NCBI GenBank assembly: GCA_022605425.2
Contig: JAKIMF020000005.1
Coordinates: forward strand, 1,336,501 to 1,400,500
DNA: 64,000 bases
Direction: 5' to 3'
From: Hamiltosporidium tvaerminnensis
Lineage: Eukaryota; Microsporidia; Dubosqiidae
The position numbers and the translations under genes are program-made. The notes beneath the pieces are model-generated. The model had not been told where the DNA came from. It saw only the letters and a list, made by a program, of their open reading frames with translations, and did not search any database. Below are positions 12,169 to 22,149 of the stretch, piece after piece (position 1 is the stretch's first letter; each line of letters starts with the position of its first letter).

Positions 12169-12600
12169 GGGCTTTATTTAAAGCGTTTTTTAAATATGAA
12201 TAAATTTTTGTTTAATAATTTTGAATGTATAATTTATCCAATATCGGGATATTTTAGAGAATTTTTAAAAATTACTTTCCTCATATTGCAAAAAATAATC
12301 AACATATTAAACAGAAGCACTCAATTTTTAAGAAAAAATCTAAAATTTATTTGAAACATAATTTAATCTTAGAAATCGATTTTATGTGATAATAAAGCTT
12401 GAAAAATTGTGTTAAAATACAAAATACCAACTCAATTTTAAAACTTATTAAAATCAAATAAATATATAATAGTTATAACTTTGCAATTACTGCATATATC
12501 TTTTAATTATAATAAAGTCTCTATTAAATATATGATCTAAATGAAAAACGAAATTTTTTTGACTTTTTTGTTGGTCTGAAATTAAAATTTTTTTGAAAAA
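12169..12600. other. AT-rich upstream region of the LRR-like gene
   Basis: It contains the presumed promoter side of the minus-strand LRR-like gene. The 66-codon plus-strand ORF at 12154-12354 is AT-driven, overlaps the start of the LRR-like gene and has no recognisable feature. Confidence 0.4.
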
Positions 12601-12935
12601 AATAATAATTTTTAAGGCCACTAAGCAGCCATTAAACCATGTTACAAAAATACTTAGAGTGAAAAGTAAAAGCTAATATTATCGTGGCTTGGTTTATCAG
12701 GTTGGAATTTCGATGAAAACCGGGAAAAAATTGCAGGAATTTTTCCAATTTTACCATAAATAGCTAAATTGTTTTATTTTCATATATATAGAAAAATCTT
12801 ATTAGATGTCGTAGTTTATATTGACTCCCCCTGCTAAAATTTACCGCGGCCAGAGGTACAATAAGCAGATCATCACATGTGCTAAATCTTATGGAGTCTG
12901 AAAAGAAGAGTCGTAGTTATGTTTTTTGCTAGGAA
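12601..12935 (-). other. Coding-like relic of unknown origin
   Basis: This stretch has more G+C than its flanks, and one minus-strand frame runs about 115 codons with only two stops (readable pieces RLFFSDSIRFSTCDDLL and FLQFFPGFHRNSNLINQ). At this base composition roughly ten stops would be expected by chance. The plus strand has a more broken alternative (YRGQRYNKQIITCAKSYGV). I do not recognise a family. It is most likely a decayed mobile element or an old gene fragment. Confidence 0.35.
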
Positions 12936-13499
12936 TTTACTTTTTTGGTGGAAATTAAAGATTTTAATATATTAAAAAAAGAAAATTAGAAGAAAAAATT
13001 ATAAAAATAGCAAAACTAATTTAAAAAAAAATAAAAATGAAATTATAAAAAAATTTAAAAGAAAAGAAATCCAAAAAATAATTTCAAAAAAAAGTATCAC
13101 GAAATAAAAAAAATGTCAAAGTATTTTTCCTCAATTCGTATTTTATATGCTTGCTTTCTCAGACGTTTTTTGCTTTCCTTTTAAAATTTAACACCTTTAA
13201 CTTTTAATCTAAAAATCTAAAAGTATAAAAATTTTAAAAAATAAAGAATATAAGACCTAAGTTGCTAAAATACACGTTAAATTAAAGATTTCGAAAAAGA
13301 GTTTTTACCCTAATTGACCAAAGTTACAAGAAAAAGTATTCAAGAATAGGACAAAATAAAATAGAGGGGGGACAAAATAATATAACAAGAAAAAATTACG
13401 TGCATTTTTAGTACGAAAATCTTCCAAAAGCGAGCATATAGAATATTAAAATATAATTAAAACGGTGGAAATTTTTAAATTTTTATTTTTAAAAAGAAA

Positions 13500-14050
13500 A
13501 AATTGGTGTAAGTCCGAGGAGATGGCATTTCATCATAGTTTTTTTTTTGATTTTGAACATGGAAGCAAGATTAAATACGACTGTAAATATATCCAATTTA
13601 TGTAATATACAGTCTAGAATTTTAAACGCAGCCTACCTTGAGTTTTACATTGATGATTTTTCTTTAAAATTAACTTGTACAACAATCATTCTACTTAAAA
13701 CTATTGTTAAAACCATGTTTGTCTGTGACGTTTTTATTTCACCCATAAATTTTCATCGTATGTGTATAATACTCGATACAAAACAAAATTTGTTGAGTTG
13801 TTGCACAATCACAAGCATAATCATGAGTCTCTAAAATAATGATAGGTATGAATGATGGTTATCAGAGTTACTGTACTTAATAAAGGGATGGAAGTATAAA
13901 CAGCGTTTTAAATCCACCTAAAGTTCTATTTTGAACAATTTGACAAGAACTTCTTTGTTATTCTAGAAAAAGCTTCAAACACTCATTGTTGATCAATAAG
14001 AAAACCTCTATTATAGATTCTCCTGCTCATAGCTGTTAAGTGTTTTTTTA
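13500..14050. other. Coding-like or repeat island of unknown origin
   Basis: The region is less AT-rich than its surroundings. A 95-codon plus-strand frame (13547-13834, first ATG at 13559) overlaps a minus-strand frame with only a few stops in about 100 codons (pieces MVLTIVLSRMIVVQVNFKEK and FKILDCILHKLDIFTVVF). Neither matches a family I recognise. Open frames on both strands favour a decayed repeat over a working gene, but a short real gene on the plus strand cannot be excluded. Confidence 0.3.
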
Positions 14051-14741
14051 CTATTTTTCCAGGTTTACCAATTTTTTTACAAGATTAAATGCAATTTTTC
14101 AGTATTAACGAACACAAGCTCTTAGTAGAGTCTGCTATGATTTCACCTGAAAATATATGCATTGATCTGTTTGATTATATGGAAATTGATATTTGAATCA
14201 TCAAGAATATCAATTATATTAGGAATTTGAATTTTTGAGTTTTCAATTATATTGAAACAACATCCTTATGTTTTTAATCAGAAAAGCACGGCTGAAATGA
14301 ACATTTTCTACAGAAAAAATTGTCGGTTTGGATTTGTATTTCAAGCATAACATATATTATCCAACTCTTGTTTTTCTAATAGAAATTTTTCTTTAAGTTA
14401 CTGTCATTTTTTAATTGGCATTTTGGAGATTTTGACAAATAGCTCTTTGCCGTTACAAAGTATCATATGAATAGAAAGATTAATTACGTTTGAGATGGAA
14501 AATTTTAAGGCTAAATTTAAATATCTATTTAACCTGTGTATATTTTATGTTTTAATTCGTTCATTTATATTTGCAATTTAAAGATTCAAATATAAAAAAT
14601 TCTTCAGGCTTTCATCGAAGGTTAACCCGATTATTTGAACTTAAATGTAATTTATAAATATTCTCTTTATAGTTCTCGCTTGATTAAACAAATTTTATTT
14701 ATTGAGAAAATATTTTTCTAAGCAAAAATAATAATTACTTG

Positions 14742-14755
14742 TCAGCTTTTGCAAA
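14742..14755. repeat. Target-site duplication, left copy (TCAGCTTTTGCAAA)
   Basis: The 14-mer TCAGCTTTTGCAAA here is repeated exactly at 18569-18582, directly flanking the full-length retroelement. This is the expected footprint of staggered cleavage at insertion and fixes both element ends. Confidence 0.85.
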
Positions 14756-17700
14756 TTTATTTAATAAAATTCTGGGTTAAAATATTTTAACATTTTTATA
14801 TGTTTTCTTCTACCTCTTTAACCACTATTGTTTCTTCTTCCAAATCCGACTCTTCATTTATGTTATTGGTCGGTTCCTCCAGAGTGGTTCCTCCTTGTGA
14901 AATAAGGGGTGTATTATTTTTTGGTTTTAAAATTTTAACACCATCTTCCTCTCTTTTCGCTTCTTTTAAAGGGGGTATTGGTTCCTCATGCATCTCTGAT
15001 CTCATAATAACACCCATTGACGCTCTCTCCCAGCTCTCTTCGGCATTTAGTCCTGACTCAAGTCCTCTTCGTCGATCAAAGGAAATTGTTTCGACTGTTT
15101 TCTTAAGTACTATATACTGAATGTATGCCTCTACATTCATGGGTATTTCTAGTCTTTTAAGATGAGATTTATGGTATTTTGTCACAATACCGTCCCAGGT
15201 CATCACATAAGGGATTATCTCAACACTACACCTATAAATAAGACCCAACTCATTGGCTAGCAGGTCATACTTCCTAAGTTTTTCAGTTTCAACTATTTGA
15301 AGTGAATCTTGGGAAGTGATTCCTACTTCAATGAGTGTTATCTTATTCTTCTTCTTATCTAAAATAAATATGTCCGGTCTGTTATTCCGAATTTTAACAT
15401 CAGTTTTAATTCTGGTGTCCACTCTTATCTCTGCATACTCATTATCAAGAATTTCTTGAACTGAGTGGCTCCTTATTCGTTTTGAAGACTTAAACTTATA
15501 TCTATTTAGAAGAAGAAGGTGTAGGCATCTGACCACTTCATTATGCCGTCTAGTGTAATCATGGCCTAGCATTTTTTCGCATCTAGTTGCTAGATGATCC
15601 ACAGTCTTACCAGACTTCCCGCAATGTTGACACACACCATCTGCTCCCCAGAATACATTTCTATCCTGGATATAGCAGAACACAGCTTCATTTCGTGGCC
15701 TAATATTTCCTCTCTTTAGCCACCTTGAAGAGTCACTAACACTCACAAGCTCATTTTTTCTTGCATTATATAACTTTGAATGGAGTTTTCGTTTTTCTAT
15801 TTCGTTATATAGTTTTGCAAGTTGAGCTTCTTCTAAACTTTTCTTAGTGACTTCTTCTACCAACCTGTACTTTACTTTTAAGAAGCCTTTTATTAGTGCA
15901 AGATGGGTTTTATTATTATTCTCCACCTTGAGGATTGCTGCTCGTCTAGTTGATATTTCTTTACTTTTTTCCAGACAATCCAAGAGTTGCAGAAGCATAT
16001 GTTCGCTTCTCAACTCAACACTATGTAGGCCTCTTCCAAGTTCTGTTCTAGGAAGATACAACCGCTCTTTACATCCTGGGCGGAGATGTATCTTATTTTT
16101 AACCAACACCGCACGCACTGCATCATCTAACTTAGAGAAGTCAGCCGGTTCAAGTCGAAGTACTCCTATGTGGTAGTTGATTAACGATATCGCATGTTGA
16201 TTGATTGCAGAAAATAAATTTTTTGCGTTTAATCTAGTGTGACAAAGTCTTTCAACTCTTGATATAAGTTTGCTCTGTACTTCTTCAAATGAGCTACGTG
16301 TTGGGATTCCTCTGCTATCTTCTATTATTCCTAAATATTTGTAAACACTAACACCTTCTAGAAGAGTAGCAGTATCTTCACAACACGTATCATTTGTGGC
16401 TGACTTCTCTTTGTTAATCTCTAAGCCAATCACCTCTAAAAATTCCTTTGCCTCGCCTGTCATAGCACTCAATGTGGAGCTGTCTTTTGCAAGGAGCTTA
16501 AGATCATCAATAAACAAGAGATGATTAGTAGAATGGGATTCTGCATCTGTTTGTACTGTCACTTTTGTGTATTTTTCATTAAGCTTTCGGCTTAATGGAT
16601 CCATACACAACACAAATAACAAAGGTGACAGACTATCTCCTTGTAGAATCCCTCTATCAATCTTCTTGCTCATGATTTTTTCAGGCCCTACTGATATATC
16701 AATTTTCCATTTTGATATAATTACCTTAATAAATTTCAGGATCCAATCAGGTAAATTAAGGTTTTCAATGCATTGAGTTAAATAAGCATGATCTATTGAA
16801 TCATAAGCTTTTTTAACATCAATCCATGTTGCCTTAAGATTATTTCCATACTCTTTATTTAAGGCAATATTCAGTAGAGCCTGCTCTTTCGCTCCCTGCA
16901 CACCTCTTACCGCCCCTAGTTGGTTCTCTGCAAGCAACCCTCGCCTTTCCACTTCAAGTTGAACGACTTTCGTTACACACTTTGTCGTTAACTTATAGAG
17001 GTTGGACATACAAGTGATTGGCCTGTAGTCAGAGCCTCTTCGTGGAATTCCTTTCGGTATCAAATACGTAAGCCCGCAGTAAAACCAATCAGCTTGAGGT
17101 GTTCCTTCTAAACATATAACTTTCACAATATCATAAAGATATTTGTGAAGAGTTGTAAGTTTCTTAATGAAAAAATTGTAAATACCATCAATTCCAGCAG
17201 CTTTCCAATTGGGGAGCCAATTAATGATATTTACAAATTCATCAAGTGAAGGAAACGTGGTCGGATGATTATCTGATACAAATGGAATCAAATAATCATC
17301 GTACGTGACTGTGTCATCATTTTTGTTCCACATTGTAGACCAAAAACTCACAATTTCATCACGGCTAACCACATGCTCGAATTCTACACGCTCAGATAAC
17401 CCACGATAAAATCGACCTCGGAAAAGCTCAAACATACGATTCTCTTTTCGGAATTGCTTCCTACTTTCATGCATCGTAATTTTTTTCTCGTAAACATTCA
17501 AAGACTCATTCTTCTTAACTAAAGCCTCAGAAAGATCAGTTACGCTGCTCAAGTTTAAATTAAACTCTCGCATGATTTTCTTAAGGCTCTTCGTTTCCGA
17601 AGTGGAGAGCTTTTCCTGCTTACGAGCTTTCTCGAGGAGATCTTTGGAAAGTACTAACTTAGAAATTTTACTTTCTATGTGTTCCTTCCAAGCGGATCTA

Positions 17701-18568
17701 GGCTTCTCTTTACGTGTTGCCTCGTCATAGCATACCTGCGCAGCTTGCATGATATACGCGGCTTCCGTAATTGACTCAGGTACATGAGCTCCTGCATATT
17801 CACCGACTACTCGATTTATGAGATCCAGAACTTTACTATCAACCAATTCATTTGGATGTTTTCTAGTTCGGACCACCACTTTTCCAATTTCGTTCTCAGA
17901 GATTTCTTTGATTTTACTCAAGAATTTATCTCTCAGGTTTATGTACTCCGTGGTGTCGGTCAAGGTGCATGTATCAGCGAGACAAGTGGCGATTCTACGT
18001 CGCTCTCCATTCTCTTCTGATTTTACATCCTTTCCCATCTCACTTTGTGCCAATTTTTTTAACACTTCGAGAGTTTCAGTGCAGCCGAATTTCTCATTAT
18101 AGTACCTGTGAAGCTCTGTCCAGCCATTTCTTGGCATTCTTTCAAACCTTGTCTGTACTGCAAAAAAAACAATTCGAGGCCATTCCTTCGGGTCGGCTGT
18201 TACGGAATCGAATATCGTCCGCAATGCCATTAGCCTGTTACCTTCCGGAATAGCTAGAGTACAGGGGCTTGTCATGTCGTACGATGGCTCGCACGCAGAG
18301 ACTTCAACCGAAGAGGGAACTGGTGCATTAGGCGAAGGTAAGGTGTCAAGCCCACTATTTTGCATTTTACTGCATGTTTGGCTTGGTGGTGGAGGTGTTA
18401 TTGTTGTGTAGGGGGAGGAAGGTAGGGGAATCGCCGGTGGGTGTAGCTTACATTTTTGTATCTCACTATCACTCTTTTTCACCTCATCAGCGTCGTTTGC
18501 AGCCTTTATTTTGGTATTATTCGATATTTCGCTGCTAACATTTTTCTTTCTACCCATTTTAAAAAAAT
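14756..18568 (-). mobile_element. Full-length REL-type non-LTR retrotransposon (about 3.8 kb)
   Basis: The element is bounded by a 14-bp direct repeat and shares its 3' terminus (plus-strand TTTATTTAATAAAATTCTGG) with the fragments at 7656 and 18639. It has one long ORF, an 11-nt segment before the ORF's ATG, and a 3' untranslated tail of about 40 nt without a poly(A) tract. Mobilisation is expected by target-primed reverse transcription: the encoded endonuclease nicks the target and the reverse transcriptase copies the element RNA from the nick. The single ORF with a C-terminal restriction-like endonuclease places it among the early-branching non-LTR lineages (R2, R4/Dong, CRE, NeSL types); R4/Dong is my best guess. 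The intact ORF and exact flanking repeat indicate a recent insertion. Confidence 0.93.
14796..18557 (-). CDS. Retrotransposon polyprotein: reverse transcriptase plus restriction-like endonuclease (1253 aa)
   Basis: The frame is intact. I place the start at ATG 18557 (MGRKKN), because the upstream in-frame TTG at 18581 lies inside the flanking target duplication and so in host DNA. The N-terminal 120 residues are Pro/Ser/Thr-rich. Reverse transcriptase palm motifs follow: WIDVKKAYDSID near residue 576 (motif A), RGILQGDSLSPLLF near 632 (motif B), LLFIDDLKLL near 681 (motif C, with FIDD in place of the common FADD or YADD), INKEKSAT, and YKYLGI. Near 970-1000 is a Cys/His knuckle (CQHCGKSGKTVDHLATRC), then the nuclease motif RPDIFIL...LIEVG near 1060-1076, giving the PD...E core of restriction-like endonucleases. 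A short acidic tail ends the protein. It should act on its own mRNA and on chromosomal target DNA. The plus-strand ORFs in this interval are shadows. Confidence 0.95.
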   Translation of the reverse strand: MGRKKNVSSEISNNTKIKAANDADEVKKSDSEIQKCKLHPPAIPLPSSPYTTITPPPPSQTCSKMQNSGLDTLPSPNAPVPSSVEVSACEPSYDMTSPCTLAIPEGNRLMALRTIFDSVTADPKEWPRIVFFAVQTRFERMPRNGWTELHRYYNEKFGCTETLEVLKKLAQSEMGKDVKSEENGERRRIATCLADTCTLTDTTEYINLRDKFLSKIKEISENEIGKVVVRTRKHPNELVDSKVLDLINRVVGEYAGAHVPESITEAAYIMQAAQVCYDEATRKEKPRSAWKEHIESKISKLVLSKDLLEKARKQEKLSTSETKSLKKIMREFNLNLSSVTDLSEALVKKNESLNVYEKKITMHESRKQFRKENRMFELFRGRFYRGLSERVEFEHVVSRDEIVSFWSTMWNKNDDTVTYDDYLIPFVSDNHPTTFPSLDEFVNIINWLPNWKAAGIDGIYNFFIKKLTTLHKYLYDIVKVICLEGTPQADWFYCGLTYLIPKGIPRRGSDYRPITCMSNLYKLTTKCVTKVVQLEVERRGLLAENQLGAVRGVQGAKEQALLNIALNKEYGNNLKATWIDVKKAYDSIDHAYLTQCIENLNLPDWILKFIKVIISKWKIDISVGPEKIMSKKIDRGILQGDSLSPLLFVLCMDPLSRKLNEKYTKVTVQTDAESHSTNHLLFIDDLKLLAKDSSTLSAMTGEAKEFLEVIGLEINKEKSATNDTCCEDTATLLEGVSVYKYLGIIEDSRGIPTRSSFEEVQSKLISRVERLCHTRLNAKNLFSAINQHAISLINYHIGVLRLEPADFSKLDDAVRAVLVKNKIHLRPGCKERLYLPRTELGRGLHSVELRSEHMLLQLLDCLEKSKEISTRRAAILKVENNNKTHLALIKGFLKVKYRLVEEVTKKSLEEAQLAKLYNEIEKRKLHSKLYNARKNELVSVSDSSRWLKRGNIRPRNEAVFCYIQDRNVFWGADGVCQHCGKSGKTVDHLATRCEKMLGHDYTRRHNEVVRCLHLLLLNRYKFKSSKRIRSHSVQEILDNEYAEIRVDTRIKTDVKIRNNRPDIFILDKKKNKITLIEVGITSQDSLQIVETEKLRKYDLLANELGLIYRCSVEIIPYVMTWDGIVTKYHKSHLKRLEIPMNVEAYIQYIVLKKTVETISFDRRRGLESGLNAEESWERASMGVIMRSEMHEEPIPPLKEAKREEDGVKILKPKNNTPLISQGGTTLEEPTNNINEESDLEEETIVVKEVEENI

Positions 18569-18582
18569 TCAGCTTTTGCAAA
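18569..18582. repeat. Target-site duplication, right copy (TCAGCTTTTGCAAA)
   Basis: This is an exact match to 14742-14755 on the 5' side of the full-length element. The next bases on each side differ, so the duplication is 14 bp. Confidence 0.85.
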
Positions 18583-18638
18583 AATATATAAATTTAATTT
18601 ATAATTTGAGTATGAAATAAAATTATTTTTGTTATATA

Positions 18639-19118
18639 TTTATTTAATAAAATTCTGGGTTAAAATATTTTTTCCGATTTTTATATGTTTTATTCTACCT
18701 CTTTAACCACTATTGTCTCTTCTTTCAAATCCGACTCTTCATTTATGTTATTGGTCGGTTCCTCCAAAGTAGTTCCTCCTTGTGAAATAAGAGGTGTATT
18801 ATTTTTTGGTTTTAAAATTTTTAACCACCTTCCTCTCTTTTCTCTTCTTTTAAAGGGGGTATTGGTTCCTCATGCATCTCTGATCTCATAATAACACCCA
18901 TTGACGCTCTCTCCCATCTCTCTTCGGCATTTAGTCCTGACTCAAGTCCTCTTCGTCGATCAAAGGAAATTGTTTCGACTGTTTTCTTAAGTACTATAGA
19001 CTGAATGTATGCCTCTACATTAATGGGTATTTCTAGTCTTTTAAGATGAGATTTATTGTATTTTGTCACAATACCGTCCCAGGTCATCACATAAGGGATT
19101 ATCTCAACACTACACTTA
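18639..19118 (-). mobile_element. 5'-truncated 3' fragment of the REL-type retrotransposon
   Basis: About 480 bp closely match the 3' part of the full-length element and run from its exact 3' terminus to the segment coding for YKCSVEIIPYVMTWDG. An open piece of 111 codons at 18821-19156 survives and reads past the break into flanking DNA. A frame change near 18820 and small differences separate it from the intact copy. It lies in the same orientation, only about 55 bp beyond the full-length element's 5' flank, so two insertions of one family landed almost next to each other. Confidence 0.92.
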
Positions 19119-19159
19119 TATTCTACGTCTGCATATAAGTATTTTATTTTAAACATTTA

Positions 19160-20160
19160 TTTAGAAATAAAAAATTTTACCAGACTAAAGAGCTAGCTTT
19201 GCTAAAATTGATAAATGTAATTATTCTACCATTAAAAGTTCTAAATAATTATAGAAATGTCATTATATATTCTCCTTTGATATGCCAAAACACATTCCCC
19301 ATTTCAAGCATTAAAATTTATCTGAAATTAATAGTTTAGAGTTATTTGCTGCAATATTTTTTTTGATAAATTATATAGAGATTTTATTCTAAAAAGCATA
19401 TTGACTTTCTTTAAATTGTTCTACAGATTAAAGACCTCTATATTGGATTTTATTATGGATAGTTTTATTTGAAGTATTTTTTTTAATATGAGATATTATT
19501 AGCAACAATATTCTTTTACATTGAAGATACAATTATATTATAATTCGAACATCCTTGAAATATTTTTTTTACCATACAACAAAATATTTGAAAGATCAAA
19601 AAAAATTTATAAATTTACCATTTTTGATACTTCAGATCATTTTTAAAAAAAAATTAATTGCAAAAAAAAATTATAAAGTTTGAATTTAAAGAGAAATAAA
19701 TACACAATAACTGTTATTTTTCATGTAAATTGTATACCTAATATAATCTGATATTTTAAAACTATGATTTTAAAAAAAATTAAATAAATTACATTTTATA
19801 TGATTTTATTACCCGGTATTAAATTTATAAAGATTTGAAATATTCAAATTATTTCTCCTTGAAAATTAGGTTTGATTATCTTAATATAATGTTATAGAAG
19901 TACAATATTGATAATAATGTTATTACCTCGAAACATGACTTTTTGTTCTATAATCATTATAACTTTCTCCGGTACTTTTTTTGGATATATCTACTTTATA
20001 TCTATTTAAAATATTCTAAATTAATCGATTAAATGAAAAAATTAAGAAAAAAAATTATAAAATTTAAATTTATACAATATGTATCATTAGCATTTAAAAA
20101 GCTTCTTCTCTTATATATTTACCCGTTTCTATAAAAAAATTTAAATCTACCCCTTCACGT
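19160..20160. other. AT-rich intergenic stretch upstream of secreted-family member 1
   Basis: No coding frame or repeat was seen. The last 20 bases include CCCC about 13 bases before the ATG at 20167, the only regulatory-looking element noticed. Confidence 0.5.
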
Positions 20161-20166
20161 TAGAAA

Positions 20167-21213
20167 ATGAATTATTTAGTTCATTTTTATCGATTCTTTA
20201 TGCATTTAGTTAATATAAATGCTTCTTTAAATCAAAAAAATGGAAAAAGAGTTCTTCCCGAAGAAATAACGATCTTGGAGATCAAACACCCCCGACATAT
20301 CGAATCATTTATTTCAGAAAACCCAAAAATATGCCTCAAAAAATCCGAATCGTGCAAAAGAACAAAGACAGGCATAAAAACTTCCGAAAAAGAAGACGGT
20401 GATACTTTGAAAAAAATCACCAGAGAAAATCAAATGAACGATGTACATCATTCTGTTGAATCAGTTATTAGTGAAGACATTCAATCAAAAATTATACCCA
20501 AAGAAAAATCTCATGAAAACCCAGATATTACATCAAATTTACCCATTTCGGAAAATTATTCAAAAGTCGACTCCAAATCGCGATTTCAGAAAATAATAGC
20601 AAAGCATAATCCTCGCATGGGTTTGAAATTAAATGATTCCTTTGAAACACAACAAACAGCCGACAAAGGTCTTATAAAACCATATATTCCATATAAAAAT
20701 GACAATAATACTATTTCTTCCAGCAATCTATATTATCATGACAATATAACAAAAAAAGTTAATATTCCTAAAGCTTTTCGCAGAAATAGATTAATTCCAA
20801 CTGAACGAATAATTCATTCATCGCGAAAAAAACAAAGTGTTGTAGAAACCAAAAAAAAACCAGCGGAACAAAAAGAACAAGAAAAAGAACAAAAAACGAT
20901 ATTAAATAAAATAAAACCGAACATTCGCAATGTTCAAAACGAACCTAAGTTTTTGGAACTTTTTAAATGCAACGTTGAATTAAAAGATCATGATAAGTCT
21001 ATTACAACCATAAAAGACGAACTAAGCGACATATTATATCCAGAAAAATCCGAAAAAGTAGTGAATATACAGTGTATAGATGAATGTTTCAATGTGAAAA
21101 ATTATCTATTTTATGATGCAAAGAATAAAACCTTTGATTTTACCCTTGAAACTTTGAAAGAAAATTATGATTTCAATAAAATATTGGAGGTTGGTAAAAA
21201 TCTTGTCGAATAG
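20167..21213 (+). pseudogene. Secreted paralogous family member P1, N-terminal part (348 codons)
   Basis: The start is ATG 20167, preceded by CCCC. A short hydrophobic N-terminus (YLVHFYRFFMHLVNINAS) looks like a signal peptide and is followed by NQKNGKRVLPEE, which matches NQRNNKRVLEPN in P2 at 40572. The middle is a Lys/Glu/Ser-rich, probably disordered linker. From about residue 265 (EPKFLELF, TIKDELSDILY) it aligns with P2 (VIKQELHRIIF). The frame ends at TAG 21211-21213, just after NLVE, but the next bases continue the homologous protein in the -1 frame. With the two downstream segments the locus comes to 661 codons after two -1 shifts, exactly the corrected length of P2. I recognise no catalytic domain. 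Function is unknown; export into the host or the spore surface is inferred from the signal peptide. The gene may be decayed, or the breaks may be sequence errors. Confidence 0.7.
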
Positions 21214-21539
21214 AGATTTTTTCGTATTCAAAATTCGATGCAGTCGGCATCGCTGAAACGATTAAACCAATAAAATATGCTGAAATTATTTCTGAAGTAA
21301 AAAAAAGTCAACTTAATATAATTTGTGTGGAATTAAACTATATTTATGAAAAATGTGGTAATTTTACTGAAACTTCTATAAAGAAAGGCCATGAAATATA
21401 TATGCATTATATTTGGGTTGTTATAAAGTACTTAACAGATTTGCTTTTTGATGAAAAATTATATAGCGATAAACTACATTATATAACTACACTAAATAAA
21501 ATTACTTTTTTATCAGAAAATTGCTCTCAGAATTACTAA
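21205..21539 (+). pseudogene. Secreted family member P1, middle part
   Basis: This frame continues P1 one base back from the stop at 21211: it reads IEIFSYSKFDAVGIAETIKP and so on to KKGHEIYMHYIW. That segment aligns with P2's residues around KFENTFFSEL...SKGHILYVHYLYE and with P3's EEGCFLMVHFLLE. No ATG lies near its beginning, so it is not an independent gene. It stops at TAA 21537-21539, having entered the window where the frame must change again by -1. The zero frame contains T-TTT-TTA (21506-21512), a sequence of the classic -1 slippery type. The first frame change, at 21205-21211, has no counterpart in P2 and no slippery sequence, so it looks like a true lesion or a sequencing indel. 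Confidence 0.65.
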
Positions 21540-22147
21540 TTGGGTTCAATTTTGATCCACAGAAGGTTGAGACATATAGAATATTGAATACAATTTCATA
21601 TTATTCTGCAAATGCTCCAGTTTATAAAAAATATTTCAGTTGCAATCTTTTTACTATAATGATGCGAGCTTCATTTAGATTTCTATTTGATTCGGTGTGC
21701 AAGATTGACTATAAATGGAATACAGATTTAATTATACAACTCATTACTAATTTACAACTCAATATAAAATCCTCTAATAATAAAAGAGGAATTTATGAGT
21801 TCTTTCACAAAAATTTTCTTATGAAGATTTTCTTGGGAAAATATGATGAGATTTATACTGAGTTGAGATCTATTAATAGTATGGATAAGAGTATCCTAAA
21901 GCTAATTAATGAAGCATCTGAAAAATCTAATAGTTCTAAAGGTGTTGAAGAAAACCCAGATGACATATTCATATGTTTTATAAAGTCTGAATTCAAGATT
22001 ATCTGGATAAATTGTAAAATCTATCGTTGCAAGTTTGCATTTTTAAAATTTGGGCACAAGAAAAGCTATGAAAAAATCTTAAATGAAATTATACAACAGA
22101 AGAAAATCTATTCCCCTCCCGAATACCCGAGTACAATGAGTATTTAA
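21521..22147 (+). pseudogene. Secreted family member P1, C-terminal part (208 codons)
   Basis: The frame opens with TTG, not ATG, and its sequence is the direct continuation of the family protein: LLSELLIGFNFDPQKVETYR aligns with LISELFISFEQDILKVRIYL in P2. The block FRFLFDSVCK matches FRFIFDTNIK in P2. The C-terminus (residues about 100-208) is Lys/Ile/Asn-rich without recognisable motifs. Lack of a start codon and strong collinearity with P2 show that it is the C-terminal third of P1, reached only if the ribosome or the sequence shifts by -1 upstream. It ends at TAA 22145-22147. Confidence 0.65.
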
Positions 22148-22149
22148 AA

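Noticed and set aside
14800-18253. Several plus-strand ORFs of 69-109 codons inside the retroelement
   Set aside because: They lie opposite the intact reverse transcriptase/nuclease ORF, and their equivalents in the truncated copy (18685-18891) arise the same way.
21203-21215. First P1 break as a programmed frameshift
   Set aside because: There is no slippery sequence at GTC GAA TAG, and P2 is in one frame at the homologous place, so mutation or a sequence error is more likely.
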